Shown here: positions 6,671 through 14,712 of the stretch, piece after piece
Position numbering within the stretch: position 1 is the first letter of the stretch
How the letters are laid out: every line of letters begins with the position of its first letter
Assembly (NCBI GenBank): GCA_018056145.1
Contig: JAGPGE010000038.1
Coordinates: 1-15,973, forward strand
Direction: 5' to 3'
Source of the DNA: Armatimonadota bacterium
GTDB taxonomy: Bacteria; Armatimonadota; Zipacnadia; Zipacnadales; JABUFB01
DNA length: 15,973 nt
Position numbers and translations under genes: made by a program
Notes under the pieces: generated by a model
What the model was told of the DNA's origin: nothing
The model's input: only the letters and a program-made list of their open reading frames with translations
Database searches by the model: none

Positions 6671-7675
6671 ATGGAGCAACTGGGTATCGCCATCATTGGC
6701 CTGCGCATGGGCTACGGGCATTTCCGCAATGCCCAGACGTTGCCGGGCAGCAAACTCGCCGCCGTCTGCGACCTGGACCAGGACCTGCTTGACCAGACTC
6801 AGCGCGAGTTCGACGTCCCCTTCGCCACCACCGAGTTCGAAGCGGTGCTGGAGCGCGACGACGTGCATATCGTGTCCATCACCACCCCGGACCCCATGCA
6901 CCACCCGCAGACCCTCGCGGCCCTGGAAGCTGGCAAGCACGTGTTGGTGGAGAAACCCATGGCCCTCAACGTGCAGGAGTGCGAGGACATGGTCAACGCC
7001 GCCCGCGAGCGCAATCTCAAGCTCATGGTGGCCCATGTCTGCCGCTTCTACAGCTTCTTCGAGCAGGTCAAAATCTGGTCGGAGGACGGGACCCTGGGCA
7101 AACCGTACTACGTGGAAACCAGCTACATCCACAACTACGAGGACATCCCCGGCGTGGGCGACTGGCGCTGGGACCCGGAGAAGCGCCATCCCTTCGTGGG
7201 CGGGGCCTGCCACGCGGTTGACCTGGCCCGCTGGCTGGGCGGAGACGTGGAGGAAGTCCATGCCTACGGCAACCATTTCAACATCCCGCAGCAGAAGTGG
7301 GAAGACCACATCATCGCAAACGTGAAGTTCAAGAACGGCGTGGTGGGCCGCATCATGAACTCCTCGGGCTGCCCTCGGCCGTACAATATCGAGTGCGAGG
7401 TGTGGGGAACCGAGGGAACCATCTGCGGAGACAACACCCGGGACGTTGCGCAACTGGCCCTGCGGACCACGGGCTATAAGAAGTGGTTGACCTACCCGAA
7501 GGAGACCATGGCGAAGGCCATCGCCAACGAGATCGGGCATTTCGTGGACTGTGTGCGCAATGACAGGACGCCGTTGATCGACGGCGTTGACGGCGCGAAG
7601 ACCATCGCCACCTGCTGGGCGGTCATCGAATCCATCGCAAGCGGCCAGCCGGTGAAGGTAAGGAATGAGTTCTGA
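6671..7675 (+). CDS. Gfo/Idh/MocA family NAD(P)-dependent oxidoreductase
   Basis: This 334-residue protein has the two-domain layout of the family: an N-terminal Rossmann fold and a C-terminal alpha/beta domain that binds a sugar or inositol-like substrate. Strand 1 (LGIAIIGLRMGYGH) has a slightly altered glycine motif. Strand 2 ends in Asp34 (AAVCDLD), which tends to favour NAD. The family hallmark EKPMA is at 94-98, with Lys95 as the catalytic lysine. GGACHAVDLARW (177-188) supplies the catalytic His/Asp region (His181, Asp184). No signal peptide is seen, so it is cytoplasmic. The start is supported by AAGGA at 6656-6660. Its substrate cannot be told from sequence; the nearby pectin/arabinan genes suggest a carbohydrate-derived one. 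It is transcribed alone. Confidence 0.92.
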   Translation: MEQLGIAIIGLRMGYGHFRNAQTLPGSKLAAVCDLDQDLLDQTQREFDVPFATTEFEAVLERDDVHIVSITTPDPMHHPQTLAALEAGKHVLVEKPMALNVQECEDMVNAARERNLKLMVAHVCRFYSFFEQVKIWSEDGTLGKPYYVETSYIHNYEDIPGVGDWRWDPEKRHPFVGGACHAVDLARWLGGDVEEVHAYGNHFNIPQQKWEDHIIANVKFKNGVVGRIMNSSGCPRPYNIECEVWGTEGTICGDNTRDVAQLALRTTGYKKWLTYPKETMAKAIANEIGHFVDCVRNDRTPLIDGVDGAKTIATCWAVIESIASGQPVKVRNEF

Positions 7676-7709
7676 TCGGAGCTTGCCACGACGATCGGGC
7701 ATGGCACGA

Positions 7710-7737
7710 GGGCCCGGCGGGTTGTCCCGCCGGGCCC
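7710..7737. terminator. Perfect 12-bp GC hairpin between convergent genes
   Basis: GGGCCCGGCGGG (7710-7721) pairs perfectly with CCCGCCGGGCCC (7726-7737) around a TTGT loop. It lies 34 bases after the oxidoreductase stop and 28 bases from the stop of the oppositely oriented nitrilase-like gene, so it could serve both. No T-run follows on either strand, so it would be a non-canonical (T-less) terminator or an mRNA 3'-end stabiliser. Confidence 0.7.
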
Positions 7738-7765
7738 CTGATTCCCGACCTGGATCGGTCGTCCC

Positions 7766-9541
7766 TCACTCCGGCCACTTTTCCGGCCGGTACTTCATGA
7801 TGACCTCGTTGGTCGTCGGGATAATCCCATACAGTTCCGGCCGGCGGCGGGAGAAGATCATCTCGCGCCAGCCCGGCTTCTGCTCCGGCATGTCCTCGGT
7901 GAAGTAGCTCGGGATGTCCACCTCGCCGCGCTTTGGCTGGTCCGCGCGCAGGCCCTCGTAGTAGACCCGGCGCGCGCTGAAGTCGATGTCGTAGCTGATG
8001 ACCCCCTCCTGCTGAAATCCCGAGGACGCCATGACGTGCCCGTACGGGTCGATAATCACGCTGCGCAGGCTGGCGTCCGAGGAGTTCCAATGTGAGCAGG
8101 CCACCCAGAATGCGTTGTCCGCGGCCCGTGCGCGCAGGAGCGTCTCGTTCACACGGCCATTGGGCCCCCACATCTGGCTTGGGTCCAGCAGCAGTTCCAC
8201 CCCGTTGAGCGCAAGCGTCCGGTCCAGGAAGGGCGCGTACAGGTCGCCGCAGGTGTGGGTGCTGATGCGGGCGAAGTCCGTGTCGATCCAGGTCAGCTCG
8301 GGGAACCCGCTGGGCCAGTAGATGGGTTGCCCGAACACCTCGTTCCCCTGGCGGTCCCACAGCCGCGCGATGCTCATGAAATCCTTGTTGCCCAGGCCGC
8401 CGATGAGGATGTAGCAGTCGTGTTCGCGGGCCTTCTCGGCGATGACCGCGAAGGCCTGCTGAGTGACCGGGTCCTCCGCTTTCGCCGCCTGCTCCGATGC
8501 GAGAATGATGTCGGGCTTAAGTTCGGCGGCCTTGTCGATGAGTTCGAACAGCCGCTGGGGAAGCTCGCCATCGCGCCAGATGTTCTCGGAGTTCATGGCG
8601 ATCACGGCCAGGCGCGCGGTGCGTTTCTTATACCGGGGAAGCTCTGGCGGAGACCAGGGCTCGGCAACCGGGTGGAAGGCCTTGCGGTCGCCGAGGACGT
8701 TCACGTAGAACACATTCTCATCCTTCGCCCAGCCCTTGTACGGGTCCACCTTACGCTTGTCCAGGTTCACGGTGGCGGTGGCCACGCCGTCCTCGAAGCC
8801 GGTGTCCGCGATGGGCACGCCAACGCGGTTCACGATCATGCTCCGTCCCCACGCAGCGCCCTGCATGCCATAGTTGTAGCGATTGGTGATGTATGGGCGC
8901 GGGTCCGAATAGTGCGCGGCGATGAGATGCGCGTGGCTGTCGAAGGCGCGCGCGGTGAGGAGCGGCTCCCAGGTGCTGTGGTCGCGGAAGCGCTCGGGGA
9001 AATGCTGCCACAGGAGGATCTCCGCGCCCTTCATGCGCAGGACCTCGTAGATCTCCGGGAAGTAGAAGTCGGTGCTGATGGTTGCGCCGATGGTGCCGAA
9101 ATCGGTGGTGAAAACCTCAAGCTCATCGCCGAGGGACAGGTCGTCGTCAGGCAGGGCGTGGGTCTTGCGGGACTTGAACACCACCTGACCCTCGCGGTCG
9201 AGAAGCACCGTTGTGGCGTAGACGCGCTCCCCGTCAGACTCGATCATCGCCAGGGCAAGATAGGTGTGGTTGTCCGCCGCGAGTGACGCGAAGGCGGCCA
9301 GATCATTTGCCTCATGTCCCGTGCGGAAGGTGAGAAACGGAGTGTAGGGCAGCACCACGAGATCGCTGCCCGGAACTGCGCAGGCGCGTTCGGCCATCTG
9401 CAGCACATACTCCGGGTTCTGAAACTCCTCGCCCTCCAGCAGGCAGACGGAAGACAGGACGACGGTGCGACCGGCGGCGTTGGCAGCCAAGACAGACCCT
9501 CCCAGAGTGGCGATCAGCAGTAATCCCCGAACTGTCCGCAT
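7766..9541 (-). CDS. Exported tandem carbon-nitrogen hydrolase (nitrilase superfamily) protein with incomplete triads
   Basis: The 591-residue protein from ATG 9541 begins with a Sec-type signal peptide (MRTVRGLLLIATLGGSVLAANAAG). It contains two nitrilase-superfamily domains, about 25-285 and 308-525. Active members use Glu-Lys-Cys. In domain 1 the Glu position is Tyr66 (VVLPYTPF), Lys126 is kept, and the Cys position is Ser156 (ATISTDFYFPE). In domain 2 Glu350 (LASEQ) and Cys431 (THTCGDLYAPF) are kept, but no Lys is seen at the expected place (about 402-410, VFGQPIYWP). Domain 1 is likely inactive; domain 2 is doubtful. An upstream in-frame ATG at 9586 would overlap the VWA gene and bury the signal peptide. 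It is the last gene of the four-gene run, 32 bases after the VWA gene. Confidence 0.85.
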   Translation of the reverse strand: MRTVRGLLLIATLGGSVLAANAAGRTVVLSSVCLLEGEEFQNPEYVLQMAERACAVPGSDLVVLPYTPFLTFRTGHEANDLAAFASLAADNHTYLALAMIESDGERVYATTVLLDREGQVVFKSRKTHALPDDDLSLGDELEVFTTDFGTIGATISTDFYFPEIYEVLRMKGAEILLWQHFPERFRDHSTWEPLLTARAFDSHAHLIAAHYSDPRPYITNRYNYGMQGAAWGRSMIVNRVGVPIADTGFEDGVATATVNLDKRKVDPYKGWAKDENVFYVNVLGDRKAFHPVAEPWSPPELPRYKKRTARLAVIAMNSENIWRDGELPQRLFELIDKAAELKPDIILASEQAAKAEDPVTQQAFAVIAEKAREHDCYILIGGLGNKDFMSIARLWDRQGNEVFGQPIYWPSGFPELTWIDTDFARISTHTCGDLYAPFLDRTLALNGVELLLDPSQMWGPNGRVNETLLRARAADNAFWVACSHWNSSDASLRSVIIDPYGHVMASSGFQQEGVISYDIDFSARRVYYEGLRADQPKRGEVDIPSYFTEDMPEQKPGWREMIFSRRRPELYGIIPTTNEVIMKYRPEKWPE

Positions 9542-9573
9542 TGGTTTCACCCGCGATGCTTTGCGAAGGCTGA

Positions 9574-11673
9574 TTACACTCCCCATGCCCTGCGGAGCGC
9601 CCAGTCCAGGCCCAGCAGGCCGACCAAGATCCACAGTGCCCAGGCCTCACGCAGGGGATTGCGCCGCGTCTCGCGCGAGACCTCCTGCCCCGGCGAACGG
9701 AGCGCCTTCACGAGCGCCTCTTGCTGGCCCGGCGAGGCCACGATGCCCCCGGTCTGCTTCGCGAGAGCCTCCAGCAGGGCCCGGTTGGGCTGAGAGACCG
9801 CAAGCTCACGCTCCGAGGGGACGAAACGGGTGCGCGCGCTGTCGATGCCCAGGTCGCGCCCTGAAAGAGAGGCTGTCACGGACGCGGTCATCTCGCCGGG
9901 AACGGGCCCGGGGATGAATGCCTGGTAGCGTCCCGGGACCTGCGAGTCGGCGGGGCAGGTGAAGCGCCCTCTCTCGCCGGCCAATTCCGTTCGCGCGGTC
10001 ACTTCGGCGCCATCCACCGGGAGCCCGGCGGAGTCGCTCACCTGCACCAGCAGCCGCGCGGATTCCCCCAGGGGGTAAGCGTCGCGGTCGAACTCAGCAA
10101 CCACCGGGCGGTCGTCGCGCACTTCGGTGAGCCAATCCAGAAGGCTTCCCCACAGGTGCGCGAAGGCCTTCTGGCCTGGGTTGGAACTCCCCGCGGACAG
10201 AACCCAGCGGTGCGTGGAATTGGTCGCGAGAACCGCGGCCCTGCCCTGTCCGGCGGGGCCCGTGACCAGGAGCGGCGATCCGCCGGCGGATAGCGACACG
10301 GATGCACCGCTGCGCGGGGAGCCCAGGGCATTGCGTCCGCGCAGGGCGGGCAGACCGGACAGGCTTCCGGCCTCCAGACCCAGCGCGTCCAGGCCCGCGC
10401 CGGGAGTCACGTCGAAGACTTCATCCAGATAAGAGCCCTGAAGATGGGCCGGGAGCACTGTCCCCAGTGGCCCCGAGATGGGCGAAGCGGAGATCTGCGG
10501 ACCTCCGAGGACGGCGACCCCCGCGCCCGCCCGAACCAGCTGCGCGATCCTGTCTGCGATGGATGCAACCGCGGCGCCGGGCACGTCCTGGAGGATCACC
10601 GCGTCCGGTCTCGGGCTCAAGGACGAGGCGAGCGATGCCTTGCGAGGCGTCGAATCATCGCGCCACCAGTCGGCGGCGGTTTTGCGCACCAGGCAGGTGA
10701 TGTTCAGGTTGCGGTCGGCGAGGAGAAGCCGTTTGATCGCCGCGTACTCGGGGTTCGGCGCGCCCGCGATCAGAAGGACACGGGTGCGGTCGGGCAGCAC
10801 GTTTAACAGCGCTGCGCGGCTGTTGTTGGCTCCGGTAATCTCGCCCTCGACCGCCGGCACCCGCAGTTCGTACCGGTACCGTCCCGGCGCACCTGCCTTG
10901 AGGGAGACGCTCACAGTGCGCGGCTTCCCGGCGGGTACCTGCCGGGTGGTCACCGTGCGGCCGTCACGCAGCACATCCAGCGGCAGTCGCCTGTCGCCGA
11001 TCCCCTGCGAGCGGATTGTCGCCTGCAGTTCGAAACTCGCTCCCTCCCGCACCTGCCGCGGCGCCTGGATCGCGGTGACCGCCACGTCGCGCACCGGCCG
11101 CGGCTTGCCGACTGCAAGGAAGCTGAGCTTGAGCCCCGCTGCGCGCGCGGTCTGGCCGGTCTCCTCGACCCGGGCCGATTCCGTGTCCGCGCCATCGGTG
11201 GCGATGAGCACCGATGCGCCGGGCGCCTCCGCCGCAATGAAGCCCACCGCAGCGGCCAGGTCGGTCCGGTCGCCGTCTGCGGCAACAGCCTTCAGATCGC
11301 GGAGACGCCGGACCGTCGAGGAAAAGCTGTAGAGTTCCGGGGCAGCCGGGTTCTCAGTCCCCGCGATTCGGCGGAGAACTTCCCCGAGGGAATCTCGGGC
11401 GAAGTACAGGCGAGACGGCCCCTGCCCGTCCACGGGCAGGCCCATGCTTGCCGAAGTGTCGATCAGGACCCGCGGTTCGCCGGGCACACGGACGGTATTG
11501 CCCGTGGTGGTCACCGGATTCCACAGCATAGCCAGCAGCAGCAACAGCGAGAGCCCGCGCAGGACGGTGATGAGGACCCGTCGCGACGCGGGCTCGGAAG
11601 CCAGCCGGCGCAGGGAGACGATCAGCGCCGCCAGGACCAGCAGGCCGGCGATACCGGCGGCAATCCAGTGCAT
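9574..11673 (-). CDS. Membrane protein with VWA domain and glutamine amidotransferase-like region (BatA-like)
   Basis: This 699-residue protein begins with two transmembrane helices (about 3-21 and 33-51), as in BatA/aerotolerance-type proteins. A von Willebrand A domain follows with a complete metal site: DTSASM (Asp72, Ser74, Ser76), Thr137 and Asp160 in LIATDGAD. Beta-rich CARDB/Ig-like sequence (about 190-290) comes next, then a class I amidotransferase-like fold (about 293-500, opening TRVLLIAGAPNPEYAAI) without an evident catalytic Cys. A further beta-rich domain (about 520-640) and a last transmembrane helix (about 680-693) end the protein. Its bulk should lie outside the cytoplasm. 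Relatives usually sit beside MoxR and DUF58 genes; here neighbours are a BNR protein and a nitrilase-like protein. Its job is unknown. The ribosome site before ATG 11673 is weak. Confidence 0.82.
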   Translation of the reverse strand: MHWIAAGIAGLLVLAALIVSLRRLASEPASRRVLITVLRGLSLLLLLAMLWNPVTTTGNTVRVPGEPRVLIDTSASMGLPVDGQGPSRLYFARDSLGEVLRRIAGTENPAAPELYSFSSTVRRLRDLKAVAADGDRTDLAAAVGFIAAEAPGASVLIATDGADTESARVEETGQTARAAGLKLSFLAVGKPRPVRDVAVTAIQAPRQVREGASFELQATIRSQGIGDRRLPLDVLRDGRTVTTRQVPAGKPRTVSVSLKAGAPGRYRYELRVPAVEGEITGANNSRAALLNVLPDRTRVLLIAGAPNPEYAAIKRLLLADRNLNITCLVRKTAADWWRDDSTPRKASLASSLSPRPDAVILQDVPGAAVASIADRIAQLVRAGAGVAVLGGPQISASPISGPLGTVLPAHLQGSYLDEVFDVTPGAGLDALGLEAGSLSGLPALRGRNALGSPRSGASVSLSAGGSPLLVTGPAGQGRAAVLATNSTHRWVLSAGSSNPGQKAFAHLWGSLLDWLTEVRDDRPVVAEFDRDAYPLGESARLLVQVSDSAGLPVDGAEVTARTELAGERGRFTCPADSQVPGRYQAFIPGPVPGEMTASVTASLSGRDLGIDSARTRFVPSERELAVSQPNRALLEALAKQTGGIVASPGQQEALVKALRSPGQEVSRETRRNPLREAWALWILVGLLGLDWALRRAWGV

Positions 11674-11728
11674 GCTCAGTCCGCCGATTCCTCACAGTTC
11701 AGGCTTGCTCGGGCCCGTCCGCCGCCAT

Positions 11729-13006
11729 TCACTTGCCGGGAACCGCCAGGTCGGCCAGGAATTCGGGCGTGATCTTCTTCCCGACCAGGAAGAACTTGCG
11801 GTCCGGGTGCCACAGCACGTGGTTCCCGCGGCGGTGGGTCATGCTGGGGTAGACCCCGATGTCGGTGCGCTTCAGCGGCCCGATGCCCTGGCCATGGTTG
11901 TCCATGAGTTGCTTGGAGCGGCTGAACCAGATGGGCTGGTCGGCGTCGGGCCGGTATTCCCCACGCGCGATGAAGGCGGGCCGGCGGTTCTTGCCTGTGT
12001 CCTCAGGCTGGCAGCCCTGGAAGCGCCCGCTGTTGTTATGGTGCAGGAGCAGGTATTCCCCGGTAGCGATCTCGTAGATCGGGCAGCAGCAGAGGGGCTC
12101 GAGGATCGGCGTGCCGTGGTCTCTGCGCAGGAGCGGCCTCGGGTTGCACCAGGTCATCCCGTCATCGCCCGACAGACTGTACCAGATGTAGCCGGACATG
12201 GTGCGCATCACGCAGAAGAGCCGCCCGTCCGGCAGGCGCACGAGACTGGGCTCCTGGGCGATGCTGAGCATTGGGTCGGCGTAGTGGGGCACCCGGAGGG
12301 CTTCATCGCCCCAGCCGGAGTAACTGATCTGAACCTCGCCCGGCTCCGGGTTATCGTCGATGTTCTCAAAGCGCATGAACTCGACCACTGTCTCCCACGA
12401 GGTCCACGAGTTGCTGTGCATGGGCCAGCGCACGGCTTTGCTCACCCAGCGGCTGAAGCCGGTGAACCACCGGCCGCGCAGGTCGCGGATGGGCTTCTGC
12501 CAGACGATCCAGTTCGAAGGCACCGAGGGGTCCGGGTGGTCGTGGGGGCTGCGCTTCAGGGGAATGTTGGCCGGCTGCGACCAGCTCCTGCCCATGTCGT
12601 CGCTATAGCACCCCTCCATGGTCCCCGTGTGCTGGTGGATGACGTCGTCGATGCCCTGGTACTGGTTCCAGATGGCGTAGATGCGCCCGGATGCTGAGAT
12701 CAGGGGGAACCCCCAGCTTGCCATGAAGCCGTCGCCGGGACGCTTCGGGCCCGCCACATGGGTGGGGTCGGCCCAGGTGACGCCATCGTCTTCGGATCTG
12801 CTGAACATGATGCGGTGGTCGCCCGCGCCCTCGTAGCTGCTCTGGGTCCAGATGCACATGAGCGACCCGTCGGGGCCTTCGAACACCAGGAAGTGTTCAT
12901 TGCCGGTATCGAAGGTGGAGCCGTCGACGCTTTTCGGCACGTAGACCACATAGTCGGGTTCGGTGCGCCGAAGCTCGCGTTGCAGGATATCCTGTGTCGA
13001 ATCCAT
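11729..13006 (-). CDS. BNR/Asp-box repeat protein (sialidase-like beta-propeller)
   Basis: The 425-residue protein has three clear Asp boxes of the S-x-D-x-G-x-x-W type: SEDDGVTW (71-78), SDDMGRSW (135-142) and SGDDGMTW (279-286). This points to a six-bladed propeller of the sialidase/neuraminidase superfamily. The FRIP motif of GH33 is not seen; the corresponding region reads NEHFLVFEG. True sialidase activity is therefore doubtful, and another glycan-active role is as likely. No signal peptide is present from ATG 13006, which has AGGGAG just upstream. An in-frame extension to 13156 overlaps GH51 and is rejected. An unusual CCC run occurs at 306-308 (PLCCCP). The gene lies 86 bases after GH51 and 55 before the VWA gene. 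Confidence 0.85.
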   Translation of the reverse strand: MDSTQDILQRELRRTEPDYVVYVPKSVDGSTFDTGNEHFLVFEGPDGSLMCIWTQSSYEGAGDHRIMFSRSEDDGVTWADPTHVAGPKRPGDGFMASWGFPLISASGRIYAIWNQYQGIDDVIHQHTGTMEGCYSDDMGRSWSQPANIPLKRSPHDHPDPSVPSNWIVWQKPIRDLRGRWFTGFSRWVSKAVRWPMHSNSWTSWETVVEFMRFENIDDNPEPGEVQISYSGWGDEALRVPHYADPMLSIAQEPSLVRLPDGRLFCVMRTMSGYIWYSLSGDDGMTWCNPRPLLRRDHGTPILEPLCCCPIYEIATGEYLLLHHNNSGRFQGCQPEDTGKNRRPAFIARGEYRPDADQPIWFSRSKQLMDNHGQGIGPLKRTDIGVYPSMTHRRGNHVLWHPDRKFFLVGKKITPEFLADLAVPGK

Positions 13007-13092
13007 GGTTCTCCCTGTGTGGGTGGTGTCTCGCGCCAACGCGCCCTGCGCTGAAGCACAGGACAGGGCCTTCGCCGGTCCTGGGGCGCGCC

Positions 13093-14547
13093 CTAGATCA
13101 GCGTCACGGTGGCCACCGACATCGGCGGCAGTTCCAGCGTGACTTCCCCCGCGCACTGGACTGCGCCGCCATCCACGACGCGCACAGTATCGGGCTTCTC
13201 GGCGGAATTGACGGCATCCGGCTGGGTCGCGGTGAGGAGCCGCATCGTCCCGCTTGTGGCTTCGCCCGCATGCAGGTCCACGGTGACCGCCGCCGTCTTG
13301 TCCAGGCTCAGGTTTGTGACGGAAAGCACCACGCCGCCGGAACCGTTGCTCCGGCTGGCAGACGCGCTCACCAGCGCCACGCTGTGCCGCTGGTTGTCCA
13401 CGCTGAACTCATGGCGGTCCACTTCCACGTCGGTGCGCACCGCGATATTGCCCATGTGCGGCCTGTACAGGTCATAGACATGGTACGTGGGGGTGAGCCA
13501 CATTGCCGCGCCGTCGGTTTGGATCAGGCACTGCAGGACATTGATAAGCTGGGCGATATTGGCCATGGTCACGTACTCGGCGTTGCGGTGGAAGACGTCG
13601 AACACCAGGGCCGCCGCGAGAGCGTCCCTCAGCGTGTTCGGCTGGTAGAGCCCCACGTCGGCCTCGGGGTGCCAGACGCCCCACTCGTCCACGGCGATGC
13701 CCACCTGCCGTCCACGCTCAAAGTGTCCGAGCAACTGGGCCAGCCGCCGGATCTGCCCCTCCATGGCTAGCGCAGCCGGGAACAGCCCGTAGTACTGCTC
13801 TTCGCTGAACCCGGTGCCCGGCCCGCACTTGTAGTAATGGTGGATCGAGTGCTGGTCCACGAGATCGATGCGCTTCAGAGCATTGAAGAATGCCAGGTCC
13901 CATTCTGCATTGAAGCCGCAGGAGATGAGCTGGATGTCGGGGTCGATGCGCCGCAGGTAGCTGGCGAACCGGCGGTATTCCCGGGCATAGTGGTCCGCGT
14001 CGTAATGCCCGCCACAGCCCCAGTTCTCATTGCCGATGCCCCAGTACTTCACCTTGTAGGGGGCCGGGTGCCCATTGGCGGCGCGCTCCTGCGCGAGGGT
14101 GGTGGTGCCCTCGTAGTTGCAGTACTCCAGCCACTGCATCATCTCCCGCGGGTTGCCGGAGCCCACATTCCCGCAGATGTAGGGCTCCGCACCGATTCCC
14201 CGGCAGAAGCGGATGAACTCGTCGGTGCCGAACTGGTTGTCCTCTTCGCGGTTCCACCAGACATTGATGCGCCGGGGCCTTTGATCCCTTGGCCCAATGC
14301 CGTCGCGCCAATCATAGGCGTCGGCGAAGCAGCCTCCCGGCCAGCGGAGAACCGGGGGACTCAGCACCTTGAGGGCTTCGACCACGTCAGTGCGGATGCC
14401 CAGGTCGTTGGGTATGGTGCTGTTCTCGCCGACCCAGGTGCCCTCGTCGATGCAGCGGCCGAGGTGCTCGGCGAAGTGCCCATAGACATTGGGGTTGATG
14501 CGTCCCAGGGGTTCATCCAGACGGACGGTGACGGCGGCAGTCATCAT
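13093..14547 (-). CDS. GH51 alpha-L-arabinofuranosidase
   Basis: This 484-residue enzyme should release terminal alpha-L-arabinofuranose from arabinan, arabinoxylan or pectin side chains with retention of configuration. The TIM barrel shows the GH51 signatures in order: NPNVYGHFAEHLGRCI (18-33), LRWPGGCFADAYDWRDG (67-83), the acid/base Glu174 in GIGNENWG and the nucleophile Glu288 in AVDEWG. These positions are very close to those of characterised GH51 enzymes. The C-terminal beta domain (about 380-484) is typical. No signal peptide is present, so it works in the cytoplasm on imported oligosaccharides. Two adjacent ATGs occur at 14547 and 14544; the first is closer to the AGGGAG ribosome site. 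It heads the four-gene minus-strand run and is divergent from the GH105 gene. Confidence 0.95.
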   Translation of the reverse strand: MMTAAVTVRLDEPLGRINPNVYGHFAEHLGRCIDEGTWVGENSTIPNDLGIRTDVVEALKVLSPPVLRWPGGCFADAYDWRDGIGPRDQRPRRINVWWNREEDNQFGTDEFIRFCRGIGAEPYICGNVGSGNPREMMQWLEYCNYEGTTTLAQERAANGHPAPYKVKYWGIGNENWGCGGHYDADHYAREYRRFASYLRRIDPDIQLISCGFNAEWDLAFFNALKRIDLVDQHSIHHYYKCGPGTGFSEEQYYGLFPAALAMEGQIRRLAQLLGHFERGRQVGIAVDEWGVWHPEADVGLYQPNTLRDALAAALVFDVFHRNAEYVTMANIAQLINVLQCLIQTDGAAMWLTPTYHVYDLYRPHMGNIAVRTDVEVDRHEFSVDNQRHSVALVSASASRSNGSGGVVLSVTNLSLDKTAAVTVDLHAGEATSGTMRLLTATQPDAVNSAEKPDTVRVVDGGAVQCAGEVTLELPPMSVATVTLI

Positions 14548-14712
14548 GGTTGTTCAGACTCCCTGGATCGAAGTGTCTTTGATAGAGCAATTCCACTCAC
14601 AGGCCCTGGTTACCTTCACGGAAGGGCAGGCCGGCGATCCCGAGGAATAGCGTGGTGAGCTGTCAGACAGGCGCGATTACGTCAGCGGCTCAGCCCCACG
14701 GGAGGCAGGTTC
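14548..14712. other. Divergent promoter region between GH51 and GH105 genes
   Basis: This 165-base gap must drive the GH51 operon leftward and the GH105 gene rightward. I found no convincing -35/-10 pair and no long palindrome. A short CTGT-CAG-ACAG inverted repeat lies near 14657-14667. Shared control of the two glycosidase genes is an inference from the layout only. Confidence 0.4.
14701..14705 (+). promoter_or_regulatory. Ribosome binding site for the GH105 gene
   Basis: GGAGG, preceded by another G, lies 7 bases upstream of ATG 14713. This ideal spacing and the signal peptide that follows make the start assignment secure. Confidence 0.75.

Noticed and set aside
5909..7702. A 597-residue minus-strand open frame
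   Set aside because: Only the last 174 codons form a protein family (GNAT). The rest is antisense to the oxidoreductase gene and crosses the divergent intergenic region.
8255..9286. A 343-residue plus-strand open frame
   Set aside because: It is the shadow of the nitrilase-like gene. It is Val/Gly/Ala/Asp-rich with no motif.
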